From contig NZ_CP031728.1 of NCBI RefSeq assembly GCF_008806975.1, positions 1,860,001-1,924,000 of the forward strand: 64,000 nt of DNA, written 5' to 3'. The notes beneath the pieces were generated by a model. The model was not told the origin of the DNA. It did no database searches and saw nothing but the letters and a program-made list of their open reading frames with translations. Positions 44,401-52,494 of the stretch are shown here, in pieces. Position 1 is the stretch's first letter, and each line of letters starts with the position of its first letter. Both the position numbers and the translations under genes were made by a program. The stretch comes from Cellvibrio sp. KY-GH-1 (lineage in GTDB: Bacteria > Pseudomonadota > Gammaproteobacteria > Pseudomonadales > Cellvibrionaceae).

Positions 44401-44615
44401 GCGCCATGCTGCGGTTACGGCCGATATTGATGGTAGCGCTGGTAGCGGCATTGGGCTTCCTGCCTATGGCATTAAATACTGGTACCGGCGCAGAAGTGCA
44501 ACGGCCATTAGCTACGGTGGTCATTGGCGGGATTATTTCATCCACCATATTGACCCTGCTGGTCTTGCCGGGCTTATACCGTATGGCTTATCGCGAAACA
44601 CTAAAAGGTCAATAA
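41499..44615 (+). CDS. czcA: CzcA heavy-metal RND pump
   Basis: A 1038-residue RND pump. The helix-4 signature DFGLIVDGAVIIVENCLLRL identifies the HME1 group for Co(II)/Zn(II)/Cd(II), in contrast to [12 protein letters not shown] of the cusA here. Typical segments are LPIDAVPDITNVQVQINTQA near the N-terminus and GVAVLTGVMMVSAFRDGLKS. The pump exports divalent ions from the cell by the proton gradient with CzcB and CzcC. The start at 41499 has CAGGAG upstream. A hairpin follows the stop. Confidence 0.95.
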   Translation: MVDALIQFSIARRWLILFFVVVIAVAGIWNYQRLPIDAVPDITNVQVQINTQAPGYSPLEVEQRITYLVEVAIAGLPHVESTRSISRYALSQVTVVFEDGTDIYFARNILNERLQQVKSQLPSSIEPEMGPVATGLGEIFHYSVHADPKARQPNGEPYDAMALRTLQDWIIRPQLRLVPGVTEINTIGGFEKQLHITPDPALMLAYGVVFDDLVDALKNNNTNIGAGYIEKNGEQYLIRAPGQLADIAAIKTVIIGRRDGVPVTIGDLAQVGLGNELRTGAATRDGEETVLGTAVMLVGENSRIVSRAVAAKLDDINRTLPNGVTAEAVYDRTALVEKTISTVQKNLLEGAILVVVVLLVMLGNVRAALLTALVIPLSMLILMTGMVQTKVSANLMSLGALDFGLIVDGAVIIVENCLLRLAQRQHHVGQLLSLEERLETVFRATREVFTPSLISVLVVILVNIPILALTGVEGKMFIPMALTVIMALLGALVLSLTFVPAALALCMTGRIEEKESRIIAKSRAAYGPTLDMALHRRVPILISAVVLVIGSGWLASRMGTEFIPELDEHDIAVQALRIPGTSLSQSVEMQFQVEHALKAVPEVNTVFARVGTAEVASDPMGPNVSDGYVMLKDNADWPDPDKPKAEVLEAIEEALEKVPGNAYEISQPIQMRVNELISGVRSDLGVKIYGDDLEQLRTAGNRIAAVLNRIEGAEEVKIEQTEGLPILSVEADRDILLRYGLNISEVQDTLAAATGGEEAGQMFDGDQRFELVVRLPEILRNDLKALSNLPIPLPDGGYVPLGEVARITLAPGANQISRENGKRRLVVTANVSDRDLGGFVAEAQEKIAQQVKLPPGYWLDYGGTFEQLQSASARLTLLVPLTLLMIFALLLMTFGSARDALLVFSGVPLALTGGVIFLWLRDIPLSITAGVGFITLSGVAVLTGVMMVSAFRDGLKSGLPLEVAIREGAMLRLRPILMVALVAALGFLPMALNTGTGAEVQRPLATVVIGGIISSTILTLLVLPGLYRMAYRETLKGQ

Positions 44616-44622
44616 CCTGAGC

Positions 44623-44647
44623 TGTCACCAGCCCTGCGCTGGTGACA
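44623..44647. other. Hairpin after czcA
   Basis: TGTCACCAG and CTGGTGACA form a perfect 9-bp stem around a 7-base centre directly after the czcA stop. No T run follows, so it is more likely an RNA-end stabiliser or a partial terminator than a full intrinsic terminator. It may lower read-through into the P-II-like gene. Confidence 0.5.
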
Positions 44648-44703
44648 ACCCAATTCTGGCGCGTTGAAAACCTGAGGCGCGCCTTTGTCAGGAGACTGGA
44701 ACT

Positions 44704-45018
44704 ATGAAACTGATCACTGCTCTCTTACACCACGTGCGGGTAACTGCTGTTATTGATGCGCTGAATGATGCTGGTTATCGCAATCTCAATTTGCAAGATG
44801 TCAAAGGCACACTTAAACCGTTGGGTGATTTTGAATTGACCTATTCGTCAGAAGCCCGGCTAGTTATTTCTGAGGTGCAATTGTCACTCCCCTGTGAAGA
44901 CGGGGAAGTGGAATCGATTACCAGCATTATCCGCGAGACTGGTCGTATCGGCACCGATGTATCCGGATGGGTTTATGTGAGTGCTATTGAACAGGCGTGG
45001 CCCATCGGGGGTTCCTAA
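44704..45018 (+). CDS. P-II/CutA-like regulatory protein after czcA
   Basis: A 104-residue protein of the P-II-like fold family found after czc operons. It begins MKLITALLHHVRVTAVIDAL, with the pattern of beta-alpha-beta P-II proteins, and has GYRNLNLQDVKGTLKPLGDF and ESITSIIRETGRIGTDVSGW. It lacks the Tyr-51 T-loop of the nitrogen-signalling P-II protein. Such proteins bind metals or nucleotides and may tune the efflux pump. GGAG is near the ATG. Confidence 0.78.
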   Translation: MKLITALLHHVRVTAVIDALNDAGYRNLNLQDVKGTLKPLGDFELTYSSEARLVISEVQLSLPCEDGEVESITSIIRETGRIGTDVSGWVYVSAIEQAWPIGGS

Positions 45019-45091
45019 GTGTAGGCACTGAAAAATGTGCGACGGGAAAGTTTTTCCCCGTCGCCTTTCAATTCACTACAGGAAAATTTTT

Positions 45092-45508
45092 ATGCTCACT
45101 CTTTCCCGGATACTCATTGCAATCGTCGTTGCCTTATTTCTTAGCGCTTGCCAAACAACAGTACCCAATACCTCCGGTATTGTGTTTGAAGAGGATGCGT
45201 TGCGTCAGCACAACCTTGAATTAAGCAATGCGACAGCCAACTTTAACGACGGCACGTTGACCATAAGCGGTGGCATTGGCCCAACACAAAAAAGACCGCA
45301 TATCGCTTGCGGACAATTGCAGCTTCGCATACTTGATACCCAAGGTGTTTTATTAAAAACTCTCAATACAGATTATTCACCCTGTCACCTGCATTACGGC
45401 CCCAATACCCGACGTACAGGATCTTTTTCGGTAGTGATCAATGACATTCACCAACAGGCATTGATCATTAAAGCCAGTTATCAAAAAAAGCCGCATGAGG
45501 CTCACTGA
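45092..45508 (+). CDS. Lipoprotein of unknown function
   Basis: A 138-residue lipoprotein with a clear lipobox (IAIVVALFLSACQTT) and a mature domain with no recognised fold (TISGGIGPTQKRPHIACGQL; TGSFSVVINDIHQQALIIK). The ATG at 45092 has AGGA 9 bases upstream. It lies between the czc genes and the ATPase. Its role in metal handling is only suggested by place. Confidence 0.65.
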   Translation: MLTLSRILIAIVVALFLSACQTTVPNTSGIVFEEDALRQHNLELSNATANFNDGTLTISGGIGPTQKRPHIACGQLQLRILDTQGVLLKTLNTDYSPCHLHYGPNTRRTGSFSVVINDIHQQALIIKASYQKKPHEAH

Positions 45509-45609
45509 TCGTCTTTCATGCCCACGTTACTTACTGTGAGCTGGTGCTGGGTCAGCACTATTAATGACGCCCATTTTTATCGCAATTTTTCGAGTCAAGG
45601 AAAAACGCT

Positions 45610-47652
45610 ATGGAACATACACACAGCTACGATGCACAGGGAAAACAACTGTGCTGCACAGAAGAAGGAAAAATAAATGTCCAGGCTGATGCGCTAATAA
45701 AAAACAAATCCGTGAAAAATTGTTGTTGTGCGGCTGACGATCACGAACAGCATACCGATGATGATGACCATAATCATGCCAGCAGTAGCGACCGTAACTT
45801 CGAACTGTTTCTACCCGCTGCGATTAGTTTAATTGCATTGCTAATTGCGATAATTCTGGATAATTATGTTCCGCAAACTTGGTTTACTGGCTGGCTGCGC
45901 ATTGGTTGGTACGTTGCTGCCTACTTACCTGTTGGTCTACCTGTGTTAAAAGAAGCGGTTGAGAACATTGTCAAAGGTGAAGTATTTTCTGAATTTTTAT
46001 TGATGAGCATTGCAACTCTTGGCGCCTTTGCTATTGGCGAATACCCTGAAGGTGTTGCCGTGATGTTGTTTTACTCCGTAGGTGAAGTATTTCAGACTCT
46101 TGCAGTCAAAAGAGCGAAAACCAATATTAAAACACTGCTTGACCAACGCCCCGATGAAGTAACTGTATTACGAAATAATCAAGCAATTATGCTGAAAGCA
46201 GAAACAGTCAGCATTGGGGATATTATCCAGCTTAGAGCAGGTGAAAAATTAGGTTTGGATGGTGCGCTTTTATCCGAAACCGCTTCCTTCAATACAGCAG
46301 CACTGACAGGTGAAAGTAATCCTGACACCAAAACCAAAGGTGAGACTGTTTTAGCAGGCATGATTAATCTAAATGTGGTATCGCAAGTCAAAGTGACCGC
46401 CGCCTATAGCGACAGCAAGCTGTCCAGAATTTTAGAACTAGTGCAAAACGCTTCTGCACAAAAAGCTCCCACCGAATTGTTCATCCGTAAATTCGCCAAA
46501 ATATACACTCCGATTGTGGTTGTATTAGGTGTTGTGATTTGTCTGTTGCCGTACTTTTTTGTTGAGACTTATGTGTTCAGCCAATGGTTGTATCGCGCAC
46601 TGATTTTCCTGGTGATCTCATGCCCTTGTGCTTTGGTAATCAGTATTCCGCTCGGCTATTTTGGGGGCATAGGCGCTGCAAGTAAAAATGGAATTTTATT
46701 CAAAGGCAGCAACTTCCTGGACACCATGTCAACTATTAAAAACGTGGTGATGGATAAAACTGGCACCATGACGGAGGGCGTATTCAAAGTACAAGAAGTA
46801 AATCTCAAGCCTGACTTCAATCGAGATGAAATCCTCAACATGGTCAATGCACTGGAAAGTCAAAGTACGCATCCAGTAGCCACCGCCATCAGTCAATTTG
46901 TTGGTGCTATTGATACCGATATTACATTGAACAATGTGGAAGAAATCTCTGGCCACGGACTTAAAGCTGAAATCAACGGTAAAGAATTGCTAGTTGGAAA
47001 TTTTCGATTGCTCAACAAATTTTCTGTTCAATACGATGTAGATCCTGCCAGCATTGTGCATACGGTTATTGCCATCAGTTACGACCGTAAATTCGCAGGC
47101 TATTTGACCATTGCTGATAGCATAAAGGAGGACGCGCAATTAACAATAGATACGCTTAAACAACTCGGCGTTAACATCACAATGCTAAGTGGTGATAAAA
47201 GCTCTGTGGTGCAATTTGTTGCGCAAAAATTAGGTATCAAAAACGCGTTTGGCGATTTGTTACCCGAGGATAAAGTTAACAAGGTAAAAGAAATCAAAGC
47301 GCAAAACGAAACCGTTGCTTTCGTAGGGGATGGTGTTAATGACGCACCCGTAGTTGCATTGAGCGATGTCGGTATAGCGATGGGCGGCTTAGGCAGCGAT
47401 GCAACTATCGAAACAGCCGATGTCGTCATTCAAGATGACAGACCCAGCAAAATTCCCACTGCCATTGCTATCGGCAAGCAAACTAAACGCATCGTTTGGC
47501 AAAATATTTCCCTCGCCTTCGGTGTAAAGGTGGTGGTATTGATATTGGGTGCAGGTGGTTTGGCAACGATGTGGGAAGCTGTTTTTGCCGATGTTGGTGT
47601 GGCATTACTGGCCATTTTAAATGCGGTGCGAATTCAGCGGATGAAATTTTGA
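45610..47652 (+). CDS. Zn/Cd/Pb-type P1B ATPase
   Basis: A 680-residue metal-exporting ATPase. The membrane motif SCPCALVIS is as in CadA/ZntA pumps for Zn(II), Cd(II) and Pb(II). Phosphorylation site DKTGTMTEG, and GDGVNDAPVVALSDVGIAM. It lacks a folded HMA domain; instead the N-terminus has cysteine clusters (QLCCTEEG, KNCCCAADD) and an Asp/His stretch (DHEQHTDDDDHNHASSSD). Sequence AT-content is higher than in the copper block, which suggests a different source. The neighbouring FTR1-type permease recalls lead-resistance (pbr) clusters. Confidence 0.93.
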   Translation: MEHTHSYDAQGKQLCCTEEGKINVQADALIKNKSVKNCCCAADDHEQHTDDDDHNHASSSDRNFELFLPAAISLIALLIAIILDNYVPQTWFTGWLRIGWYVAAYLPVGLPVLKEAVENIVKGEVFSEFLLMSIATLGAFAIGEYPEGVAVMLFYSVGEVFQTLAVKRAKTNIKTLLDQRPDEVTVLRNNQAIMLKAETVSIGDIIQLRAGEKLGLDGALLSETASFNTAALTGESNPDTKTKGETVLAGMINLNVVSQVKVTAAYSDSKLSRILELVQNASAQKAPTELFIRKFAKIYTPIVVVLGVVICLLPYFFVETYVFSQWLYRALIFLVISCPCALVISIPLGYFGGIGAASKNGILFKGSNFLDTMSTIKNVVMDKTGTMTEGVFKVQEVNLKPDFNRDEILNMVNALESQSTHPVATAISQFVGAIDTDITLNNVEEISGHGLKAEINGKELLVGNFRLLNKFSVQYDVDPASIVHTVIAISYDRKFAGYLTIADSIKEDAQLTIDTLKQLGVNITMLSGDKSSVVQFVAQKLGIKNAFGDLLPEDKVNKVKEIKAQNETVAFVGDGVNDAPVVALSDVGIAMGGLGSDATIETADVVIQDDRPSKIPTAIAIGKQTKRIVWQNISLAFGVKVVVLILGAGGLATMWEAVFADVGVALLAILNAVRIQRMKF

Positions 47653-47700
47653 TACTGATTTATATCTGCCCACTCCCTAAGCTCGAAGGTAAAAATAAAG

Positions 47701-49653
47701 GTGAATGATTTGAAACGTTTCCATATGTGTATCGTCAGTGTTGTTGTAACCTGGTTTCTTATTGCAGGTTCTGCATTTGCACAAAGTGTTGCTCCCGGAG
47801 ATTCGAAGCAGTTATGGCAGCTGCTTGATTACGTCGCGGTTGACTACAGTGGAGCGGTTGCAGACGGCGTCATCATCAGCGAAGCCGAATATGCTGAAAT
47901 GTTGGATTTCACGGAGAACGCAGGCGCGCAATTACAGTTGTTACCCGAGCATGAATCTAAACAAAATATTGCCGACAAGATAGCTGAACTGCGAGCAGCT
48001 GTTCTGCGGAAGGAAGCGAGTAAAAACGTCGCCCCACTAGCGCAACAAGCAAACGCACTCTTGATAACCGCCTATCCCTTTCCGGTAGCGCCAAGAACTG
48101 TTCCCGATCTTGTTCGTGGTCAATCTCTGTATGCAGCGCAATGCGCTTCATGCCATGGAGCAGAAGGAAAAGGCGATGGTTTGCTTGCAAAAAACCTGGA
48201 ACCTAAACCGATTGCGTTTACGGATGCGGAGCGTGCTCGTACAAGGAGTCTGATGGCTCTCTACCAAGTAATTTCCCAAGGTGTGGAAGGCACTTCGATG
48301 GTGAGTTTTAATTCACTATCGGAAGAAGATCGATGGTCGCTCGCATTTTATATCGGAACACTTTCCCACGATGAGACCATGCGCGAACACGGTAAACAAC
48401 TGTGGGCTAACAACCATGATCAGATAAAGGGCCGCTTCGTCGATTTAACCGCGCTTACAACGATCACCGAGGCAGGTCTGGCCGAGACAGTAAAAGAAAG
48501 TACAGCTCATACTATAACGGCATACCTCAGGGCCAATCCCACTGTAGTAGAAGCAAATAAACCCATAGGCTTGGCGTTATCGCGGTTGCGTCTTGCAGAA
48601 AGTCTCGCCGCTGTGCGAGCCGGAGATCGAAATCTTGCTACCCGTTTGAGCTTGTCGGCCTATCTGGATGGTTTCGAACCACTTGAGCCCATAGTCGCCA
48701 CTCGCGACAGCACACTGATGATTGCTGTTGAAACAGCGATGCTCGACTATCGCTCAGCGGTTGCCAAAGGAACAATCGAGGATGCTGAAGCGGCGGCCAT
48801 CCAATTGGAGCTGCTTTTTTCGCAAGTTGATGGCGTATTACAAGAAGCAAAAGCAGACCCTGCGACTACTTTCATCGGGGCGCTCACCATTCTTTTGCGC
48901 GAAGGTGTTGAGGCATTGTTAATTGTTATCGGCATGATCACATTCCTGAAAAAGACTGATAAACCCGATGCGCTCCGCCACGTTCACAGGGGATGGATAA
49001 GCGCCTTGATAGCGGGAGTCCTGACGTGGGTGGTAGCAACTTATTTGATAGGAATCAGTGGTGCTAACCGCGAGGTGACCGAGGGTGTTGGGTCATTACT
49101 CGCCGCTGTCGTTTTGCTGAGTGTTGGGCTATGGATGCATCAAAAAAGCAGTGCGGGTAAGTGGCAAGATTATCTGAAAGGAAAATTATCAGCGGCGGTT
49201 TCGAGTCGATCAGCATGGGCGCTATTTGCGCTGGCGTTCATCGCGGTGTATCGAGAAGTTTTTGAAACTGTGCTGTTCTATTCCGCTCTGGCAGCAGATG
49301 GAAATAGTGAAGCACTTATAGCCGGTTTTTTCACAGCAGTATTATTATTGGCTGTGATTGCATGGATATTGTTACGCACCACCGCACGCATGCCGTTAGA
49401 GAAGTTCTTCTCTTTCACTTCCATTCTGGTAATGATCCTAGCAGTAATATTGACTGGCAAAGGTGTGTCAGCGTTGCAAGAAGCTGGATGGATTAGTGTA
49501 AGTTTAATTGCTACTCCGCGCGTAGAATGGCTCGGACTTTATCCGACGCTGGAAACATTGACCGCACAGATGTTGGTTGCCTTGATAGTATTGGGATACA
49601 TCAGTGTTAACTGGCTTAAGACCCGCAATAGGGAGATCAAAATTGATATTTAG
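47701..49653 (+). CDS. Cytochrome c-FTR1 fusion permease (PbrT-like)
   Basis: A 650-residue protein read from a GTG. It has a signal peptide (VVTWFLIAGSAFA), a periplasmic region, a haem c motif CASCHGAEGKGDG at residues 148-160, and a C-terminal FTR1-type permease with about seven helices and the metal motifs REGVEALLIVIGM (about residue 400) and REVFETVLFY. This fusion is the layout of PbrT-like lead/iron uptake proteins. Uptake followed by export by the neighbouring ATPase is the proposed use in pbr clusters. A ferrous or ferric iron role is also possible. Confidence 0.85.
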   Translation: MNDLKRFHMCIVSVVVTWFLIAGSAFAQSVAPGDSKQLWQLLDYVAVDYSGAVADGVIISEAEYAEMLDFTENAGAQLQLLPEHESKQNIADKIAELRAAVLRKEASKNVAPLAQQANALLITAYPFPVAPRTVPDLVRGQSLYAAQCASCHGAEGKGDGLLAKNLEPKPIAFTDAERARTRSLMALYQVISQGVEGTSMVSFNSLSEEDRWSLAFYIGTLSHDETMREHGKQLWANNHDQIKGRFVDLTALTTITEAGLAETVKESTAHTITAYLRANPTVVEANKPIGLALSRLRLAESLAAVRAGDRNLATRLSLSAYLDGFEPLEPIVATRDSTLMIAVETAMLDYRSAVAKGTIEDAEAAAIQLELLFSQVDGVLQEAKADPATTFIGALTILLREGVEALLIVIGMITFLKKTDKPDALRHVHRGWISALIAGVLTWVVATYLIGISGANREVTEGVGSLLAAVVLLSVGLWMHQKSSAGKWQDYLKGKLSAAVSSRSAWALFALAFIAVYREVFETVLFYSALAADGNSEALIAGFFTAVLLLAVIAWILLRTTARMPLEKFFSFTSILVMILAVILTGKGVSALQEAGWISVSLIATPRVEWLGLYPTLETLTAQMLVALIVLGYISVNWLKTRNREIKIDI

Positions 49654-50143
49654 GAAATATATTTGGGCGATGGAAAGCACAGAAGACGATTTGAAGCTGT
49701 TTGAAAACGTAGAGTAAAATCACAATTAAAAAAGCCCGGCCATATTTTAAATCGTCGGTTTTTTTAACGTATCGCGCCAAGACTACTTTTGTCGGAAAGG
49801 CCGATGAAACCAGTGGGTATCCTTAACAAAAAAATCTAATATTGCGAGCTAGTACCCATGCTGAACATGTATCAAAAACACATTTTCACGTTTGGAATCA
49901 AGACCAGTTTTTTGCATTAACTTTTTACAAGTCCTATAAAAGACATGCTTGATTTTGTAGCTAATCGATTGTCAGAGTAAAAGACAGTCGGTGAACATTC
50001 GATGTAAGCATTTTACAATTTTGACTAAGGAATGACACTCAAAGATTTGTGCGCCAAAAAGTACTTCCACTATGTTGTTCACTTTCCATTTACCCTGGAT
50101 CTGCTATATATTGAAAATCTACCTATGCCTTGAGGAATGAGCC
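49654..50143. other. 490-bp gap between cargo and transfer genes
   Basis: No open frame of note, RNA gene or repeat is seen. A loose complementarity between AAAAAGCCCGGC (49733 region) and GTCGGTTTTTTT (49754 region) could act as a weak two-way terminator. The gap marks the join between the heavy-metal cargo and the minus-strand conjugation block and may hold an old insertion end, but none is evident. Confidence 0.45.
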
Positions 50144-50446
50144 ATGATCACTAAAGACACACATCGCGTCGATTGGAATAAGACCGCCAAGGTTGCTGGT
50201 GTGGTGTTGTTGACATTGGCCAAAGCGACTTGGTGGTTAGGCAAACATGCTGGCTTGATCTTAGTGGCGATTTTGACTGTCATGGCTAAGGTGTTTGTAG
50301 CGGTTCTTTCAGCTTGGGCTTCTACGACCAACACATCTGACTCTAATGATGAGAGTGACAGCATTTATACCAAGCCAGGTGAATATGGTTACAACGCTGA
50401 AGGAGAGCTGGGATATGGCGGTGAGCATTGCTATAAGAAGCAATAG
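50144..50446 (+). CDS. Small membrane protein facing the T4SS block
   Basis: A 100-residue protein with two adjoining hydrophobic stretches (VAGVVLLTLAKATWWLGKHA; AGLILVAILTVMAKVFVAVL) and a polar tail rich in Gly/Tyr/Glu (GEYGYNAEGELGYGGEHCY). GAGGAATGAGCC precedes the ATG. It is convergent with traG, with 17 bases between stops. No family recognised. Confidence 0.55.
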   Translation: MITKDTHRVDWNKTAKVAGVVLLTLAKATWWLGKHAGLILVAILTVMAKVFVAVLSAWASTTNTSDSNDESDSIYTKPGEYGYNAEGELGYGGEHCYKKQ

Positions 50447-50463
50447 GCATCACCGCCTAACTA

Positions 50464-52134
50464 TTATTTTTTTCCCTTTGTAATTACCTTTTGTGCAAGG
50501 TCCGCCCCCTTTCCTCCAGCTCCACCTACTGATGATGAGTCTTGATTTATCAAGGTAGATATCTGATTTCCCGCACGAATCCCCAATACTCCTAAGCAAT
50601 AAGTGAATACAAGGGGAGCCAAGGTGTAGAGCATCCAGGTAACCCAACTGATTGCAAGAATTTGAGTACCTACACCGCTGGTATTAGGCATTAATGTATC
50701 CATAAGCATATTGGCATTTTTGTCGGCGCCAGACCAAAGCCCGGACAATAGGAAGTTATCCAGCCAAGCTGCCAGCGCAAATAAGAATCCCCAGAAAATA
50801 ATGCTAAATTGCAGCAGCGTTAATGCAATCATGTTTTTCAGAGAAAAAGAACCAATCGCTAGTAGCAATGGTAAACCAACCGTAAAGATCAGAAGAACCA
50901 TGGATTGCACCATAGGTGCAACCTGGCGAACCATTTCAACCTCTACAGCCTTTTTGGCACCACCAATTAATAATCCTGCACCTCCAATCAGCGATCGCAT
51001 TCCTCGCAAAACATGATCTGTGGTTGAGCCCATCACGCCACCATATTCCGAGGCGCCGTTAGTCAGCTCCAGTTGAATTTCTTCACTTTCCGCATTAAGC
51101 GTAGTTTTGATAAGGGCATCATCCGCATCTCCAGCGGTGGCAAACTTGTCCTCTGCCCAGAACTTCCACCAGGCGCCGGTACTGTCTTCGGAGTCGTCAG
51201 GTATGGCGTCGTTCTTGATATACGTCAGCATGCGTTCCCGGAGGCCTTTATCGCTGTCAAAACTAACGCCATCTGCAGGATACCCTAACCACCACTCATG
51301 ACACGTCGGATAACCGCCTGTATCGACGCCTGTGGGCGGTTCAGGAGCTTTGACACTGTCTCTCAAGGATTCATAAGGGAACGCCGGTACAGCAGCTGTA
51401 GCCCGGAGGGTGTCGTAATACCCTGAGCGGTTAATAAAGAATTCGCTACCTGGCCAAGTGATATCGTCATACACTGCCCCACCCTTAAATTTCGTTGGCA
51501 GGTCATCTTCCGGAATACGTTCTCGGGCGAATTGGTTAGCTGCTGGTTGCCAGCAATCTTTATAGAAATCCTTCAACTCATCTTTAAGTGCTTTGTCGGC
51601 AATATTCAGTTTGGACAGCCCTGCCCCCATCGTGCGCAGATCTGCCTGGCAAGGTAATTCCTGTCGGGCAGTCTGAGTAATCGCATGATTTAACTTGGTA
51701 ACCAGATACCACCAAATCGGCGCTCGGGGTGTGCGTCCATCGAGCATGACAGCAAAGGTTCCCGTCGATTTATCCAAGGTACTTTTACTATCCCCATAAG
51801 CCAATTCAGTCATGGTTTTAGTCAAGCTTTTCGATGAGGTCACCCCACATCGATATTGGGTGTAGGTTGTCTTTGACGGATTAACATTGATCAGCGGCTG
51901 TGCGGCAAACAAGACTACACCGATCATGACGTAAATCCGGGTTTCCAGGATACGGATCAAACCCTCTGCCGAAATCTCCTGAGCGGAATCCCGAGTTTCA
52001 ATAACTACATTAATGATAGTGATAATAAACGGAACGAGAACAAGGCCCGTGTAGGCCAATATCCCCCAAATGGCGTCATACAAAATCCAGCCGAGTATCG
52101 TGGTGTATAGTTCGATTGTACTTCCGACAGGCAT
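50464..52134 (-). CDS. traG: TraG-type conjugal transfer protein
   Basis: A 556-residue protein with the TraG N-terminal layout of PFGI-1 elements: a multi-helix N-terminal part (IELYTTILGWILYDAIWGIL; LEIRDSAQ region), a long periplasmic-like region with cysteines (RQELPCQADLRTMGAGLSKL), and three C-terminal helices (LLIFTVGLPLLLAIGSFSL). It is involved in mating-pair stabilisation and channel assembly. It is the distal gene of the minus-strand operon. C-terminus is Lys-rich. Confidence 0.85.
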   Translation of the reverse strand: MPVGSTIELYTTILGWILYDAIWGILAYTGLVLVPFIITIINVVIETRDSAQEISAEGLIRILETRIYVMIGVVLFAAQPLINVNPSKTTYTQYRCGVTSSKSLTKTMTELAYGDSKSTLDKSTGTFAVMLDGRTPRAPIWWYLVTKLNHAITQTARQELPCQADLRTMGAGLSKLNIADKALKDELKDFYKDCWQPAANQFARERIPEDDLPTKFKGGAVYDDITWPGSEFFINRSGYYDTLRATAAVPAFPYESLRDSVKAPEPPTGVDTGGYPTCHEWWLGYPADGVSFDSDKGLRERMLTYIKNDAIPDDSEDSTGAWWKFWAEDKFATAGDADDALIKTTLNAESEEIQLELTNGASEYGGVMGSTTDHVLRGMRSLIGGAGLLIGGAKKAVEVEMVRQVAPMVQSMVLLIFTVGLPLLLAIGSFSLKNMIALTLLQFSIIFWGFLFALAAWLDNFLLSGLWSGADKNANMLMDTLMPNTSGVGTQILAISWVTWMLYTLAPLVFTYCLGVLGIRAGNQISTLINQDSSSVGGAGGKGADLAQKVITKGKK

Positions 52135-52143
52135 ACGTCCTCC

Positions 52144-52494
52144 CTACGATATCCAACTTGAAATTAACCGCGGTAAATCTCTCGCGATAAAAATTTCATA
52201 CAGCACAATGAGCGCAATCAATGGTCGACGGCTCGCTTTGATCATTGCATCGGACAATTCTTTGTTAAATTGCCGCAATAGTGGCCCCCATCCAAACCAA
52301 AGGACTGCGTATATCGCATAACGTATCCAGATGAGCCATCCTGAATCTCTCCAGCGATTAAGCATTTCAATTTGTTCTGCTTCAGTACCAATGAGCCCCA
52401 ATCCAATTTTCACAATAATGATTAACAGAACGAAGCTTAAAAAAAGCCACATCACATGTTTGAAGCCACGCTTGGCCAATGAAGATTTATTCAT
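52144..52494 (-). CDS. ICE membrane protein upstream of traG
   Basis: A 116-residue protein with three hydrophobic stretches (VMWLFLSFVLLIIIVKIGL; IWIRYAIYAVLWFGWGPLL; RRPLIALIVLYEIFIA). The ATG at 52494 is chosen for GGAG 8 bases upstream and its 8-base overlap with the preceding stop; a longer frame from 52509 is less supported. Its place between the TIGR03755 gene and traG is usual in this class. No named domain. Confidence 0.65.
   Translation of the reverse strand: MNKSSLAKRGFKHVMWLFLSFVLLIIIVKIGLGLIGTEAEQIEMLNRWRDSGWLIWIRYAIYAVLWFGWGPLLRQFNKELSDAMIKASRRPLIALIVLYEIFIARDLPRLISSWIS

Noticed and set aside
49730..49765. Rho-independent terminator in the cargo/T4SS gap
   Set aside because: The stem has several mismatches and a long loop, so I list it only as weak complementarity.
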